64,000 nucleotides of DNA, from positions 26,841 through 90,840 of the forward strand of contig NZ_JAJAYI010000089.1 in assembly GCF_026786305.1 (NCBI RefSeq), given 5' to 3'. The position numbers and the translations under genes are program-made. Numbering within the stretch: the first letter of the stretch is position 1; the number at the start of each line of letters is the position of its first letter. Origin of the DNA: Cryobacterium sp. (GTDB taxonomy: Bacteria > Actinomycetota > Actinomycetes > Actinomycetales > Microbacteriaceae). This document shows positions 8,314 through 15,745 of the stretch, piece by piece. Under the pieces are notes generated by a model. The model was given only the letters and a program-made list of their open reading frames with translations. It was not told the origin of the DNA and did not search any database.

Positions 8314-9270
8314 TCAGATCGGTGACGTCTCCTGCTGACCGGCAACAGCCGCCCGTCGGTGACGGTTTTCGCGGGCCACCACGATCATGTGCGGCACGGT
8401 GAGCGCCGCCAACCCGATGAACACAACCTGCAGAATCTGCTCGCTCATGGCACCGCCGGTGCCGAGACTGACCAGCAACACTCCCACCACGAGCAGGGGC
8501 ACAACGGTGTAGACCACCACCATCAGGGCAGGCAGCCGTCCGCCGCCACGTTCGGCGTGGAACCCCGCCTTCAGGTGCCGAAAACTGTGCAGGGCGCAGA
8601 AGTACAGCAGAAAGAAGACCAGCGGCTCCGTTGCGAGGGCGAGCACGGTCGCGAGCACGATTTCGACGCTTTCGTGTGCCCGGTGCCGCAGGGCGACCAG
8701 TGCCGCCAGAAGCAGACCGGCCAGGGCGAGCGGCCCCAGCCACTCCTGCACTCTGGCCACCATCGCGCCTCCGTCACCCGCCAGCACGACGTAGGCCGCA
8801 CTCACCTGTTCGGGATGCGACAGCGCCGGCACACTGAGCAGCCCGAACCCGGCGAGAAACCGCAGCCAAAGTGCCCGGTCGGCGTTCCAATCGGACCCGA
8901 AGTGCAGGGCCGACACGAGCAGGAACACGACCAGGCTCGCCACCGGGGCCACCAGCCAGAGCAGGACAACGCCGACCACGACAAGAATGTACGCCGCGTT
9001 AAACCCTGCAAAGCCCAGCGGGGTGCGCCATAGGCCGACACGGCGCGCGATCAGCGGATCGAGAGCGCCGTGGGGCAGGCCCAGAACGCCCACGAGAACG
9101 CCCAGGAGCACGACCTGAACCGTGGGCGAGGGCAGTGGCAGGCCCAGCCCGAGCACGGCCAGGGTGGCAAGGGCCAGGCTGGAGAACACCAGCGTCTCGA
9201 TGGGCACGCGATGCCGCCGCGGCGTGATACGTGCGGCCCCCGAGCGGGGCGGAGCGGCCTGGCCGGTCAT
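8314..9270 (-). CDS. blh: Brp/Blh family beta-carotene 15,15'-dioxygenase
   Basis: Predicted 318-residue membrane enzyme that cleaves beta-carotene centrally to two retinal molecules. Histidine-containing blocks of the Brp/Blh family are visible: GLPHGALDPL, SALHFGSDW, FCALHSFRHL and LTVPHMIVV, the proposed iron ligands, on about eight membrane helices. The ATG at 9270 overlaps the crtY stop as ATGA; an in-frame start at 9375 would lie inside crtY and adds a non-family, Arg/His-rich leader. Directly downstream of lycopene cyclase and divergent from an actinorhodopsin, so it very probably supplies the retinal chromophore. The last residues (ETSPI) end before a 386-base gap. Confidence 0.9.
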   Translation of the reverse strand: MTGQAAPPRSGAARITPRRHRVPIETLVFSSLALATLAVLGLGLPLPSPTVQVVLLGVLVGVLGLPHGALDPLIARRVGLWRTPLGFAGFNAAYILVVVGVVLLWLVAPVASLVVFLLVSALHFGSDWNADRALWLRFLAGFGLLSVPALSHPEQVSAAYVVLAGDGGAMVARVQEWLGPLALAGLLLAALVALRHRAHESVEIVLATVLALATEPLVFFLLYFCALHSFRHLKAGFHAERGGGRLPALMVVVYTVVPLLVVGVLLVSLGTGGAMSEQILQVVFIGLAALTVPHMIVVARENRHRRAAVAGQQETSPI

Positions 9271-10466
9271 CGCTTTGCGCTCGTGCTCGTGCTTGGCGTC
9301 GCGGTGGCGGCCGTCGCGGTCGGTGCCGGGCTGAACACGGTGGGCGCGGCCAGCTGGGCTATGAACGGGCTCCACGGCAGGCTCGAGATGATGCGCGCGT
9401 AGTCCGCGGCCCGGGCTCCATCACTGAGAAAACGCACCAGTCCGGCCGGAGGAACGCCGTGGGCAAGGGCGAGAAAATACTCCGCGGTGCGCTCCGGGTG
9501 CGCCCGAACGGCCTGCAAAAAAATGCGATCGAAGGTGCGTCGCAGTCGAGGTTCTTCCGGGTGTCCCACCGCCTCGCGGCCCGCGAGCAAGCGCTCCGTG
9601 CACAGCTGGGCCCAACGCTGAATGCGCAGGAAACCGTAGCCAGAGGCGGCCCGCAGCGCCCCGCCGGCGTTACCGGCGGGCAACACGCCTGCGATCGGCG
9701 GTGCGGCCTGCCGGCCCAGTCCCATGGCCAACACGCCGCCCTCGGTGCGCACCCGGCGAGCGTCGGCCAGGCCGAGCCCGGTGAGCAGTTGGTCCAGCTC
9801 GCCGACCAAGCGCTCCCGATTGATCGGAACCAGACCGAAACGGGTCCACTCCACGATCGCGCGGTTCGGTCCGAGCGGCAGGGCGTACACAAAACGCAAG
9901 CCCTCGGAGTCGGCGGCAAGGGACCCCATCAACGTCACCTCGCGAGGGTCGAACGGCAGCGGATGGTCACGTTCAAGTTCGACGCCCACGAAGCTCTGGT
10001 AGAGCATCGCCTCGGCAGCCCGTGGCCGGGTGTCAATCACCTGGCAGGCCAGCAGGGTACCCTCACTGGTCTCCACCCGAACGCCGCCCGAGACCGCAGC
10101 GACCGTCCCGGCACGAACACCGAGGCGCAGGTCGACGCGCGGCGACTCGGCGATGTCGGCCTGCGCGCTCGCGTAGAAATCGCTGCCCCGAACGTACTGG
10201 TAGGCCAGTCCGGGCACTTGATGGCGAACAGTGACGCCCGCGGCATCTGAAAAAGTCCATGTTTTCCAGCGTTGCGACACCAGGTGCGACAAATCGTGCT
10301 GTTCCGGTCGCCAAAAACACCAGCTGCGGTCGTCCTGATAGGCCGTGCGCGGTTCCAGCACCACAACCCGTGGGCCGGATCGCTCTCGGGCCAGTCGGGC
10401 CGCCAACGTGAGCCCGGCCAGTCCCGCGCCCAGCACCACGAGGGGAGCGTCCACGGCGGGCGTCAT
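9267..10466 (-). CDS. crtY: Lycopene beta-cyclase (CrtY type)
   Basis: Predicted 399-residue flavoprotein that converts lycopene to beta-carotene. The N-terminal Rossmann fold is clear (VVLGAGLAGLTLAARL, residues about 10-25), followed by LEPRTAYQDDRSWCFW, typical of CrtY, and conserved IVEWTRF and GLGRQAAPPIAG-type blocks with a GYGFLRIQRWA region. The C-terminal tail is a 25-residue Ala/Thr/Pro/Ser low-complexity stretch. AAGGAG sits six bases before the ATG. Unlike the heterodimeric CrtYe/Yf cyclases used for C50 carotenoids in many relatives, this is the monomeric proteobacterial-style enzyme, consistent with transfer together with the rhodopsin. The earlier genes crtE, crtB and crtI are not in the window. 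Confidence 0.9.
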   Translation of the reverse strand: MTPAVDAPLVVLGAGLAGLTLAARLARERSGPRVVVLEPRTAYQDDRSWCFWRPEQHDLSHLVSQRWKTWTFSDAAGVTVRHQVPGLAYQYVRGSDFYASAQADIAESPRVDLRLGVRAGTVAAVSGGVRVETSEGTLLACQVIDTRPRAAEAMLYQSFVGVELERDHPLPFDPREVTLMGSLAADSEGLRFVYALPLGPNRAIVEWTRFGLVPINRERLVGELDQLLTGLGLADARRVRTEGGVLAMGLGRQAAPPIAGVLPAGNAGGALRAASGYGFLRIQRWAQLCTERLLAGREAVGHPEEPRLRRTFDRIFLQAVRAHPERTAEYFLALAHGVPPAGLVRFLSDGARAADYARIISSLPWSPFIAQLAAPTVFSPAPTATAATATPSTSTSAKR

Positions 10467-10895
10467 GTCTGCTCCTTCTCACTCGATCACGTGCGGGGTG
10501 CAGATCGAAAGATATGCGATCAGCCTAGCGGTGACGCGGCGTGCGTTTCGGGCGCTCACCGGGCTGAACCGGAACTGCGGCGGGAGGAGTCAGGCATCGG
10601 CCGGTCTTATCTTGAGAGGACAAATACCGGTCAACCAGCGCAATTCGAGAACCGCCGCTACAGCGGCAATGCCGTCGTTGGCCATACTGGTTCACGGGCT
10701 GGCGCATGCCGTGGCTCACTAACAGGGGACATTCTCAGACTCGAATCATTTGTCGGGTTTAGATAGCTCTCTTTACGACATCTGCCGTGTAGCATTACGT
10801 TATGAGCAGGTTTTTGCAAATCACACAGCTACTTGCCTCATTTTCGGTTCGATCCCTGTAATTTCAGCGAATGCTCTTGGACACCAGAGGACATC
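10467..10895. promoter_or_regulatory. Divergent control region between crtY–blh and the rhodopsin gene
   Basis: These 429 bases hold no supportable gene and must contain the start sites for both divergent units. The half near the rhodopsin gene is clearly less GC-rich than its surroundings (about 10735-10860). A possible sigma-70-like pair for the rhodopsin is TTGTCG at 10750-10755 and TTACGA at 10773-10778, 17 bases apart, but it is weak. AGAGGA at 10886-10891 is the likely ribosome-binding site of the rhodopsin. I see no obvious palindromic operator. Confidence 0.4.
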
Positions 10896-11729
10896 ATGAT
10901 TCCTGACTCCCTAACCCAGATCCAGTACAACACCATCTACAACGTGTTCTCCCTCGTGATCGCCTCGCAGCTGTTCACGTCTGTTTTTCTCGTCATCTGT
11001 CTCAAGCGGGTGCTGCCGCGGTACCGCCAAGCTTTGACCGTCGCGGCCATCGTCTGTGGCATCGCGGCGTACCACTACTTCCGCATCTTCAACTCCTTCA
11101 CCGAAGCGTTCGTGACCGAGGCCGTCGGCGGCCGCGGAGACTATGTTCAGGTCGCCGGAGCCTCCTTCAACGAGGGCTACCGCTACGTGGACTGGCTGCT
11201 CACTGTGCCCCTGCTGCTGCTTGAGCTCGTGGCGGTTCTGGCGCTGGCCCGCAAGGTGCAAAGCAGCCTGCTTACACGATTGATTCCCGCCGCAGCCCTG
11301 ATGATCGCCCTCGGCTACCCCGGCGAGATGGCCGCGGACAACCTCACCCGTGGCATCTTCGGCGCGCTCTCCTCGATTCCGTTCGCGTACATCCTGTACG
11401 TGCTCTTCGTGGAGCTGACCCGGTCGCTGGATCGCCAGCCCGCCACGGTCCGCAAGACCATCAGCCTGCTGCGGTTGTTGCTGCTGGCCACGTGGGGCGT
11501 CTACCCGATCGCCTACCTCCTGCCCGGAATTGGCATTGACGGCGCCAACGCCTGGGTCGGCCTGCAAATCGGCTACTCCGTGGCCGACATCCTCGCCAAG
11601 TGCCTCTACGGACTGATCATTTACCGCATCGCGCGCTCGAAGTCCTTCGCGGATGACCAGGCCTTTGCCGACGTCGAGTTGTCCCTCGAGGACGCCACGA
11701 GTCTCAAGCGTTCCACCATCAACAACTAG
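10896..11729 (+). CDS. Actinorhodopsin, light-driven outward proton pump
   Basis: Predicted 277-residue seven-helix retinal protein. Proton acceptor Asp99, Thr103 and proton donor Glu110 (RYVDWLLTVPLLLLE) form the DTE motif of proteorhodopsin-like proton pumps. Arg96, His60 (AAYHYFRIF), counterion Asp231 and the retinal-binding Lys235 (ADILAK) are all present. Leu107, equivalent to proteorhodopsin position 105, predicts green absorption. Spacing from Asp99 to Lys235 equals that of Gloeobacter rhodopsin, which puts Gly156 at the position of its carotenoid-fenestration glycine. GYPGE and IPFAYILYVLFVEL are typical actinorhodopsin blocks. It is divergent from crtY–blh, which make the retinal, and is closed by a strong terminator. 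Confidence 0.95.
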   Translation: MIPDSLTQIQYNTIYNVFSLVIASQLFTSVFLVICLKRVLPRYRQALTVAAIVCGIAAYHYFRIFNSFTEAFVTEAVGGRGDYVQVAGASFNEGYRYVDWLLTVPLLLLELVAVLALARKVQSSLLTRLIPAAALMIALGYPGEMAADNLTRGIFGALSSIPFAYILYVLFVELTRSLDRQPATVRKTISLLRLLLLATWGVYPIAYLLPGIGIDGANAWVGLQIGYSVADILAKCLYGLIIYRIARSKSFADDQAFADVELSLEDATSLKRSTINN

Positions 11730-11750
11730 TTCGCTTAGCGGCACCGTAAC

Positions 11751-11792
11751 GGGGGCTGTACGATCGGAAATCCGATCGTACAGCCCCCGTTT
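11751..11792 (+). terminator. Perfect hairpin terminator of the rhodopsin gene
   Basis: An 18-base perfect inverted repeat (arms 11751-11768 and 11771-11788, beginning GGGGGCTGTACG) with a two-base loop, followed by GTTT. It lies 22 bases after the rhodopsin stop. The short T-run makes it a modest intrinsic terminator, but the stem is very stable. Confidence 0.75.
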
Positions 11793-11870
11793 CGCGTGGG
11801 TGCTCCGCATCCGCTCGCGCTGGGTTAACTGCCCAGGGGCTCTGGGCGCGTCTTCTTGATCGCGTCGTTC

Positions 11871-11958
11871 AGGTCGCGTCGTGACGGTCGCGTCGTGGCG
11901 GTCGCGTCGTGGCGGTCTCGTCGTGGCGGTCTCGTCGTGGCGGTCTCGTCGTGGCGGG
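11871..11958. repeat. 14-base tandem repeat, about six copies
   Basis: Unit GGCGGTCTCGTCGT. Full copies run at 11883-11896, 11897-11910, 11911-11924, 11925-11938 and 11939-11952, with a partial copy before (11871-11882) and the first six bases of another after. The first two copies have GCG in place of CTCG's T-containing centre (GGTCGCGTCGT); the last three are identical. There are no spacers, so this is a minisatellite and not a CRISPR array. Confidence 0.85.
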
Positions 11959-12164
11959 CACGGCGAACATAGCGCACACCGCTAAAGCCATAGAACGACT
12001 ACGTGGCCACGACCCCCACTGCGATGACCTGGACGTCTAGGCTGATCTCTTCGATGCTGACCTCGGCGCGGTCGCAACGGCCTTGAATCGGGCGCGCGCT
12101 TATGCACATGTGGGCAGAGGCAGAATAATTGCGCGGTTGAACATTATGGACCCGTTGAAAACGC
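11955..12164 (+). pseudogene. Decayed coding remnant, unknown family
   Basis: One frame reads as protein-like helical sequence: AHTAKAIERLRGHDPHCDDL, then a TAG near 12036, then ADLFDADLGAVATALNRARA and YAHVGRGRIIARLNIMDP. The Ala/Leu/Arg periodicity looks like real protein and not a shadow, but there is no start, there is an internal stop, and the frame runs into the tRNA region. I do not recognise the family. It may be the tail of a gene truncated when neighbouring DNA was gained or lost. Confidence 0.3.
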
Positions 12165-12186
12165 TGGGCTGCAGAGGTTTAAGAAG

Positions 12187-12263
12187 TGGTGCCCCCACTG
12201 GGACTTGAACCCAGACTGTGACGATTTTAAGTCGTCTGCCTCTGCCAATTGGGCTATGGGGGC
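12187..12263 (-). tRNA. tRNA-Leu (anticodon UAA)
   Basis: The minus strand folds as a cloverleaf: acceptor GCCCCCA/TGGGGGC, a D-arm with AATTGGCAGA, anticodon stem GACGA/TCGTC around the loop CTTAAAA, a five-base variable region ACAGT, a T-arm CTGGG/CCCAG with TTCAAGT, discriminator A and an encoded CCA. Anticodon TAA reads UUA leucine codons. The variable region is short (class I), whereas most bacterial leucine tRNAs have a long variable arm; see findings. Confidence 0.88.
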
Positions 12264-12288
12264 GCGCCCGATAACGGGCAGTTACAGC

Positions 12289-12329
12289 GTAGGTGCTGCC
12301 GGGCGAGGGTATCGCCCGGCAGCACCTAC
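12289..12329 (-). terminator. Hairpin terminator downstream of the NADH dehydrogenase gene
   Basis: An 18-base perfect inverted repeat (arms 12289-12306 and 12312-12329, GTAGGTGCTGCCGGGCGA) around a five-base loop. It sits nine bases after the stop of the minus-strand ndh gene and before the tRNA-Leu gene. No T-run follows on the minus strand, so it may act as an mRNA-stabilising hairpin or a factor-assisted terminator. Confidence 0.6.
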
Positions 12330-12337
12330 AGAGAACG

Positions 12338-13837
12338 CTACTTCGAAGCGGATGCTTCAGCGGCCGCCTTCTCCGCGACGGGAGCCTGGGCGGCGGGCGC
12401 CTTGGTGACGGGAGCGGCGGTATCCGGTGCAGCAGCTTCAACGGTGGGCTTGCGCGGCGCGCGGGGTGCACGCGGGGCATTCGGCGCCTTGGCGGCGGGG
12501 GCGGCGGCCGGGACCGTCGGCTTGGGACGCAAAACGAACTCTTCGAACACGGCGCGCGGGTTGGCGGTGGCGCTCAGCGAGACGACATCGCGACCGAGGA
12601 ACACGTTGTTGATCCAGCCCCCGATGACGCGCAGCTTGCGTTCCCAGCTCGGCATGGCCAGTCCGTGGTAGCCGCGGTGTGCGAACCACGCCGGCAAGCC
12701 GGTGATGGCGAGGTTACCGGACTGGAACACTCCGACTCCGACGCCGAGGCCGGCGACGGCACCCAGGTTCTTGTGCAGGTACTGCGTCGGGGCTTCACCG
12801 CGCAGCACGGCAACAAGGTTCTTGGCGAGGAGCTTGCCCTGGCGCACAGCGTTCTGCGCGTTGGGCACGCAGTTGCCGCCAACGCCGCCACCGCTCAGGT
12901 CCGGAACGGCGCTCACATCGCCGGCGCCCCAAGCGTCAGCGACGATGTCATCTTCAGTTCCGACGCGCAGGTCGGCGCGAACCTGCAGGCGACCGCGCTC
13001 TTCGATGGGCAGGTCGGTGTGACGCACGATCGTCGGGTTGGCCATGACGCCGGCCGTCCAGACGATGAGGTCGGTCTCGAAGGTCTCTCCGCTGGAAAGC
13101 TCGATCTTGCCGTCGACCGCGCTGGTCAGCTGAGTGTCAAGGTGAATTTGCGCACCGCGACCGGCCAGATTATCGATGACCCACAGGCTCGTCTTGAGCG
13201 AGACCTCGGGCATGATGCGGCCCATGGCTTCGATGAGGTGAAAGGTGGTGTCTTCGAAGCTGATCTCCGGGTACAGGGTGAGCAGCGAGGTGGCGAAGGA
13301 GCGCAGCTCGGCGAAGACCTCGATGCCGGCAAAACCGCCACCAACCACGACGAAAGTGAGCAAACGCTCGCGCTCGGGTCCGGCCGGCAGCGCCGAAGCC
13401 CTGTCGAAGTTCGTGAGCACGCGGTTGCGGATGGCGACAGCCTCTTCGATGGTCTTGAGGCCGATGGCTTGGTCGGCGACGCCCGGGATCGGGAACGTGC
13501 GCGACACCGAACCGGCGGTGACCACGACGATGTCGTACTTGAACTCGTACGGCTCGCCGATCGGCGGGGTGATCGTGGCGGTCTTTTCGGCGTGGTTCAC
13601 GTAGCTGACCTTGGCGGAGATGACGTTGGTCTTCTTCAAGTGGCGACGGTGCGACACGACCGCGTGACGCGGTTCAATGGACCCCGCCGCGACCTCCGGC
13701 AGAAAGGGCTGGTAGGTCATGTACGGCAGCGGGTCAACCATGGTGACCGCGGCTTCGCCGGATCGCAGCCATTTCTCGAGCTTCCATGCCGTGTAAAAAC
13801 CGGCGTAGCCGCCACCAACAATGAGAATTTTGGGCAC
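12338..13837 (-). CDS. ndh: Type II NADH dehydrogenase (NDH-2)
   Basis: Predicted 499-residue single-subunit, non-proton-pumping NADH:quinone oxidoreductase at the inner face of the membrane. Two dinucleotide-binding folds are visible: FAD (PKILIVGGGYAGFYTAW, residues 2-18) and NADH (TFVVVGGGFAGIEVFAE, about residue 160), followed by AWGAGDVSAVPDLSG and QNAVRQGKLLAKNL. The GTG at 13837 follows AGGAGG and begins at the FAD motif; the in-frame extension to 13921 runs into the upstream gene. After the conserved domain come about 65 residues rich in Ala, Pro, Lys and Arg (residues 435-499), a disordered tail absent from short NDH-2 enzymes. It lies just downstream of the protease gene. Confidence 0.92.
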   Translation of the reverse strand: MPKILIVGGGYAGFYTAWKLEKWLRSGEAAVTMVDPLPYMTYQPFLPEVAAGSIEPRHAVVSHRRHLKKTNVISAKVSYVNHAEKTATITPPIGEPYEFKYDIVVVTAGSVSRTFPIPGVADQAIGLKTIEEAVAIRNRVLTNFDRASALPAGPERERLLTFVVVGGGFAGIEVFAELRSFATSLLTLYPEISFEDTTFHLIEAMGRIMPEVSLKTSLWVIDNLAGRGAQIHLDTQLTSAVDGKIELSSGETFETDLIVWTAGVMANPTIVRHTDLPIEERGRLQVRADLRVGTEDDIVADAWGAGDVSAVPDLSGGGVGGNCVPNAQNAVRQGKLLAKNLVAVLRGEAPTQYLHKNLGAVAGLGVGVGVFQSGNLAITGLPAWFAHRGYHGLAMPSWERKLRVIGGWINNVFLGRDVVSLSATANPRAVFEEFVLRPKPTVPAAAPAAKAPNAPRAPRAPRKPTVEAAAPDTAAPVTKAPAAQAPVAEKAAAEASASK

Positions 13838-13859
13838 GATAAGAAGGCCTCCTACATGA

Positions 13860-15176
13860 TTATGATGGTGCGAAATCTTTGGGGTTTCCGCGAATTCGCT
13901 TGATATGCCGAGTGGCCCCAATGCCGAACAGCGTTACTAGGATACCAAACCCTACGAGGAGAGCGAGCGGAAGGCTGATATAAGTCAAGGTCAGCTGGTT
14001 CGGCAGCCAGGCGGTCAGCATATTTTCGGCGGGCAGCGCCGGGTCGGCGTCAGCAGCGGCCGGGGCCTCGGCGACGGGCACCTCGGTGGGAACGACCTCG
14101 ATCTCGGCGCGGCGGTGCAGCGTGATCCACTCCGTGAGCAGCTCGCTGGGGGTGGCTCCGGTCGCCGGAGCGACATAGCGGGTCACGGCGGCGGTGGCAT
14201 CGATCAGGCCGTTTCCGTAGATCGGACTCGGCACGGACTGCCCGTTTGGGTTCGCGGTGGCGACGACGCGGTTCATGACGCCCGCCGCATCCAGGTTCGG
14301 ATACGCGGCCCGCACCAGGGCAACGAGCCCGGACACGATCGGCGCAGCCGCGCTGGTACCGTCCCACTGCACATAGGACGAATCGGGCATGACGCCGACC
14401 AGTTTCTCGCTGGGCGCTGAAACGGCGATCGTGATGCCCTGCGAGGAGGCATCGAAACTCGCGGTCTTGTTGCGATCCACGCCGCCGACCGCCAACACGC
14501 CGGGGATCGTTGCGGGAGCGCCGACCTCGGTCGTGCCACTCCCCCGGTTACCGGCTGCGGCTACGACGACGACATCGTTTTCAAAGGCGTACAGAAAGGC
14601 GTCGTCCCAACTCTTCGGCCAGTACAGCGTGTTGCGGGTCAGCGACATATTAATCACGTCGGCCCCGTTGTCGACAGCCCAACGGATGCCCTGCGCAATC
14701 TGGTCATCGTTGCTCACCGCGGAACGGGTACTGCCAAACCCGACCGAGACCGCCAGAATTGACGCTTCCGGGGCCACTCCGATGAGGCCCGTACCGTCCC
14801 CGGTGCCCCGACCGGCCAGAAGCGAGGCCACGAGGGTACCGTGTTCGCCGTTATCGTCGTCGCCGGCGACCGGAGTTTGGCCGTCGGCGGAGCCGAGGCC
14901 GGAGACATCCGTTCCCCCGGTCACGACCCCGTTCAGCTCGGCGACGCTGCCGTCGACTCCGGAGTCGATGACGGCGACGGTGACGCCGGCGCCGCGGGTG
15001 GTGTTCCAGGCCCCGGTGAAACCGTAGTCGGTGAGCCAGTATTGCAGGTCGCGAATCTGGTCGGCGTGGGCGGCGGACGCGTCGAACGCGACGGAGCCAG
15101 CGATGGTACTGCCGAACAGTGCCGTGGCCAGTGCCACCGCAACGCCGGTGCTGACTCGGCGGGCGGTCGCGCTCAC
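13860..15176 (-). CDS. S8 family serine protease, mycosin-like, membrane anchored
   Basis: Predicted 438-residue secreted subtilase. The N-terminus is a signal peptide (residues about 1-38, AAHA). The catalytic triad is complete: Asp71 (VAVIDSGVDG), His112 (NGEHGTLVASLLAG) and Ser275 (WDGTSAAAPIVSGL), with an oxyanion Asn in AAAGNRGSG. A transmembrane helix (about 396-420) and a short basic tail anchor it, the layout of MycP mycosins. No ESX/type VII secretion genes are in the window, so a role in ESX processing is not supported here. It starts with GTG in a GTGA overlap with the DUF501 gene and belongs to the enolase–divIC–DUF501 group. Confidence 0.88.
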   Translation of the reverse strand: MSATARRVSTGVAVALATALFGSTIAGSVAFDASAAHADQIRDLQYWLTDYGFTGAWNTTRGAGVTVAVIDSGVDGSVAELNGVVTGGTDVSGLGSADGQTPVAGDDDNGEHGTLVASLLAGRGTGDGTGLIGVAPEASILAVSVGFGSTRSAVSNDDQIAQGIRWAVDNGADVINMSLTRNTLYWPKSWDDAFLYAFENDVVVVAAAGNRGSGTTEVGAPATIPGVLAVGGVDRNKTASFDASSQGITIAVSAPSEKLVGVMPDSSYVQWDGTSAAAPIVSGLVALVRAAYPNLDAAGVMNRVVATANPNGQSVPSPIYGNGLIDATAAVTRYVAPATGATPSELLTEWITLHRRAEIEVVPTEVPVAEAPAAADADPALPAENMLTAWLPNQLTLTYISLPLALLVGFGILVTLFGIGATRHIKRIRGNPKDFAPS

Positions 15177-15745
15177 TCGGGAACCGACCCGAGCTCGGCT
15201 GTCGGGTGCACGGCTGTCGATTTCACAGGCGCATCAATGGAGTAGTCCACGCAGACGCAGACCGTGGGTGACCAGGCCACGCGCTCGAGCGCGAGGTCAC
15301 CGATCGGGTTCACGCCCAGCCCGACAGCCAGGGAGTGTGCGGCGAGGGCGTGCAGGCATTTGACCCGGCTCGGCATGCCGCCCGAGGAGATGCCGGCGAT
15401 TTCCGGTACACTGCCGAGCTGCTCGCGGTCGAACAGAAAACTGTCATGCGCTCGCTCATAGGCGGCGCGCACGCCGTCATCGTCGGCCAGGAGGTCGTTG
15501 TACTCGTTCATAACTTGCGTGGCCTCAAGCGAGGAGATCGCTGCGGTCGCCGCCGGGTGGCACAGGTAGTACAGGGTGGGAAACGGGGTGCCGTCGGCCA
15601 GACGCGGCGCGGTGGCGACCACGGTCGGCGCGCCGCAAACGCAGCGGGCGGCGATTCCGACGACGTTACGGGCCGGGCGACCGAGCTGGGCTGAGACGAG
15701 GTCGATATCGGCCGGGGTGAACGGGTGGAACGGCGGCCGGGTCAC
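15173..15745 (-). CDS. DUF501 domain protein
   Basis: Predicted 190-residue cytosolic protein of the actinobacterial DUF501 family. Hallmarks are GRPARNVVGIAARCVCGAP near the N-terminus, LYYLCHP, GISSGGMPSRVKCLHALAAH and GLGVNPIGD, with conserved Cys and His residues that could bind a metal (inference). The GTG at 15745 overlaps the divIC stop; an upstream in-frame start at 15838 would lie inside divIC. The genomic link eno–divIC–DUF501 is widely kept in actinobacteria. Biochemical function unknown. Confidence 0.9.
   Translation of the reverse strand: MTRPPFHPFTPADIDLVSAQLGRPARNVVGIAARCVCGAPTVVATAPRLADGTPFPTLYYLCHPAATAAISSLEATQVMNEYNDLLADDDGVRAAYERAHDSFLFDREQLGSVPEIAGISSGGMPSRVKCLHALAAHSLAVGLGVNPIGDLALERVAWSPTVCVCVDYSIDAPVKSTAVHPTAELGSVPE

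Larger units (their letters stand above)
11793..12186. other. Gene-poor stretch between the rhodopsin terminator and tRNA-Leu
   Basis: Holds a 14-base tandem repeat (11871-11958) and, after it, a decayed coding remnant (11955-12164). No intact gene, promoter or integrase is recognisable. It sits at the edge of the phototrophy module and directly beside a tRNA gene, a common boundary of acquired DNA. Confidence 0.5.

Noticed and set aside
10525-10719. Small 64-codon minus-strand frame in the rhodopsin–crtY control region
   Set aside because: No start context, Arg/Pro-rich translation and no domain; treated as non-coding.
11871-11958. Possible CRISPR array
   Set aside because: Direct contiguous 14-base repeats without spacers and no cas genes in the window.
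12293-13903. 536-codon plus-strand frame antisense to ndh
   Set aside because: Shadow of a certain NDH-2 gene; the translation is Arg/Gly/Asp-rich without any domain.
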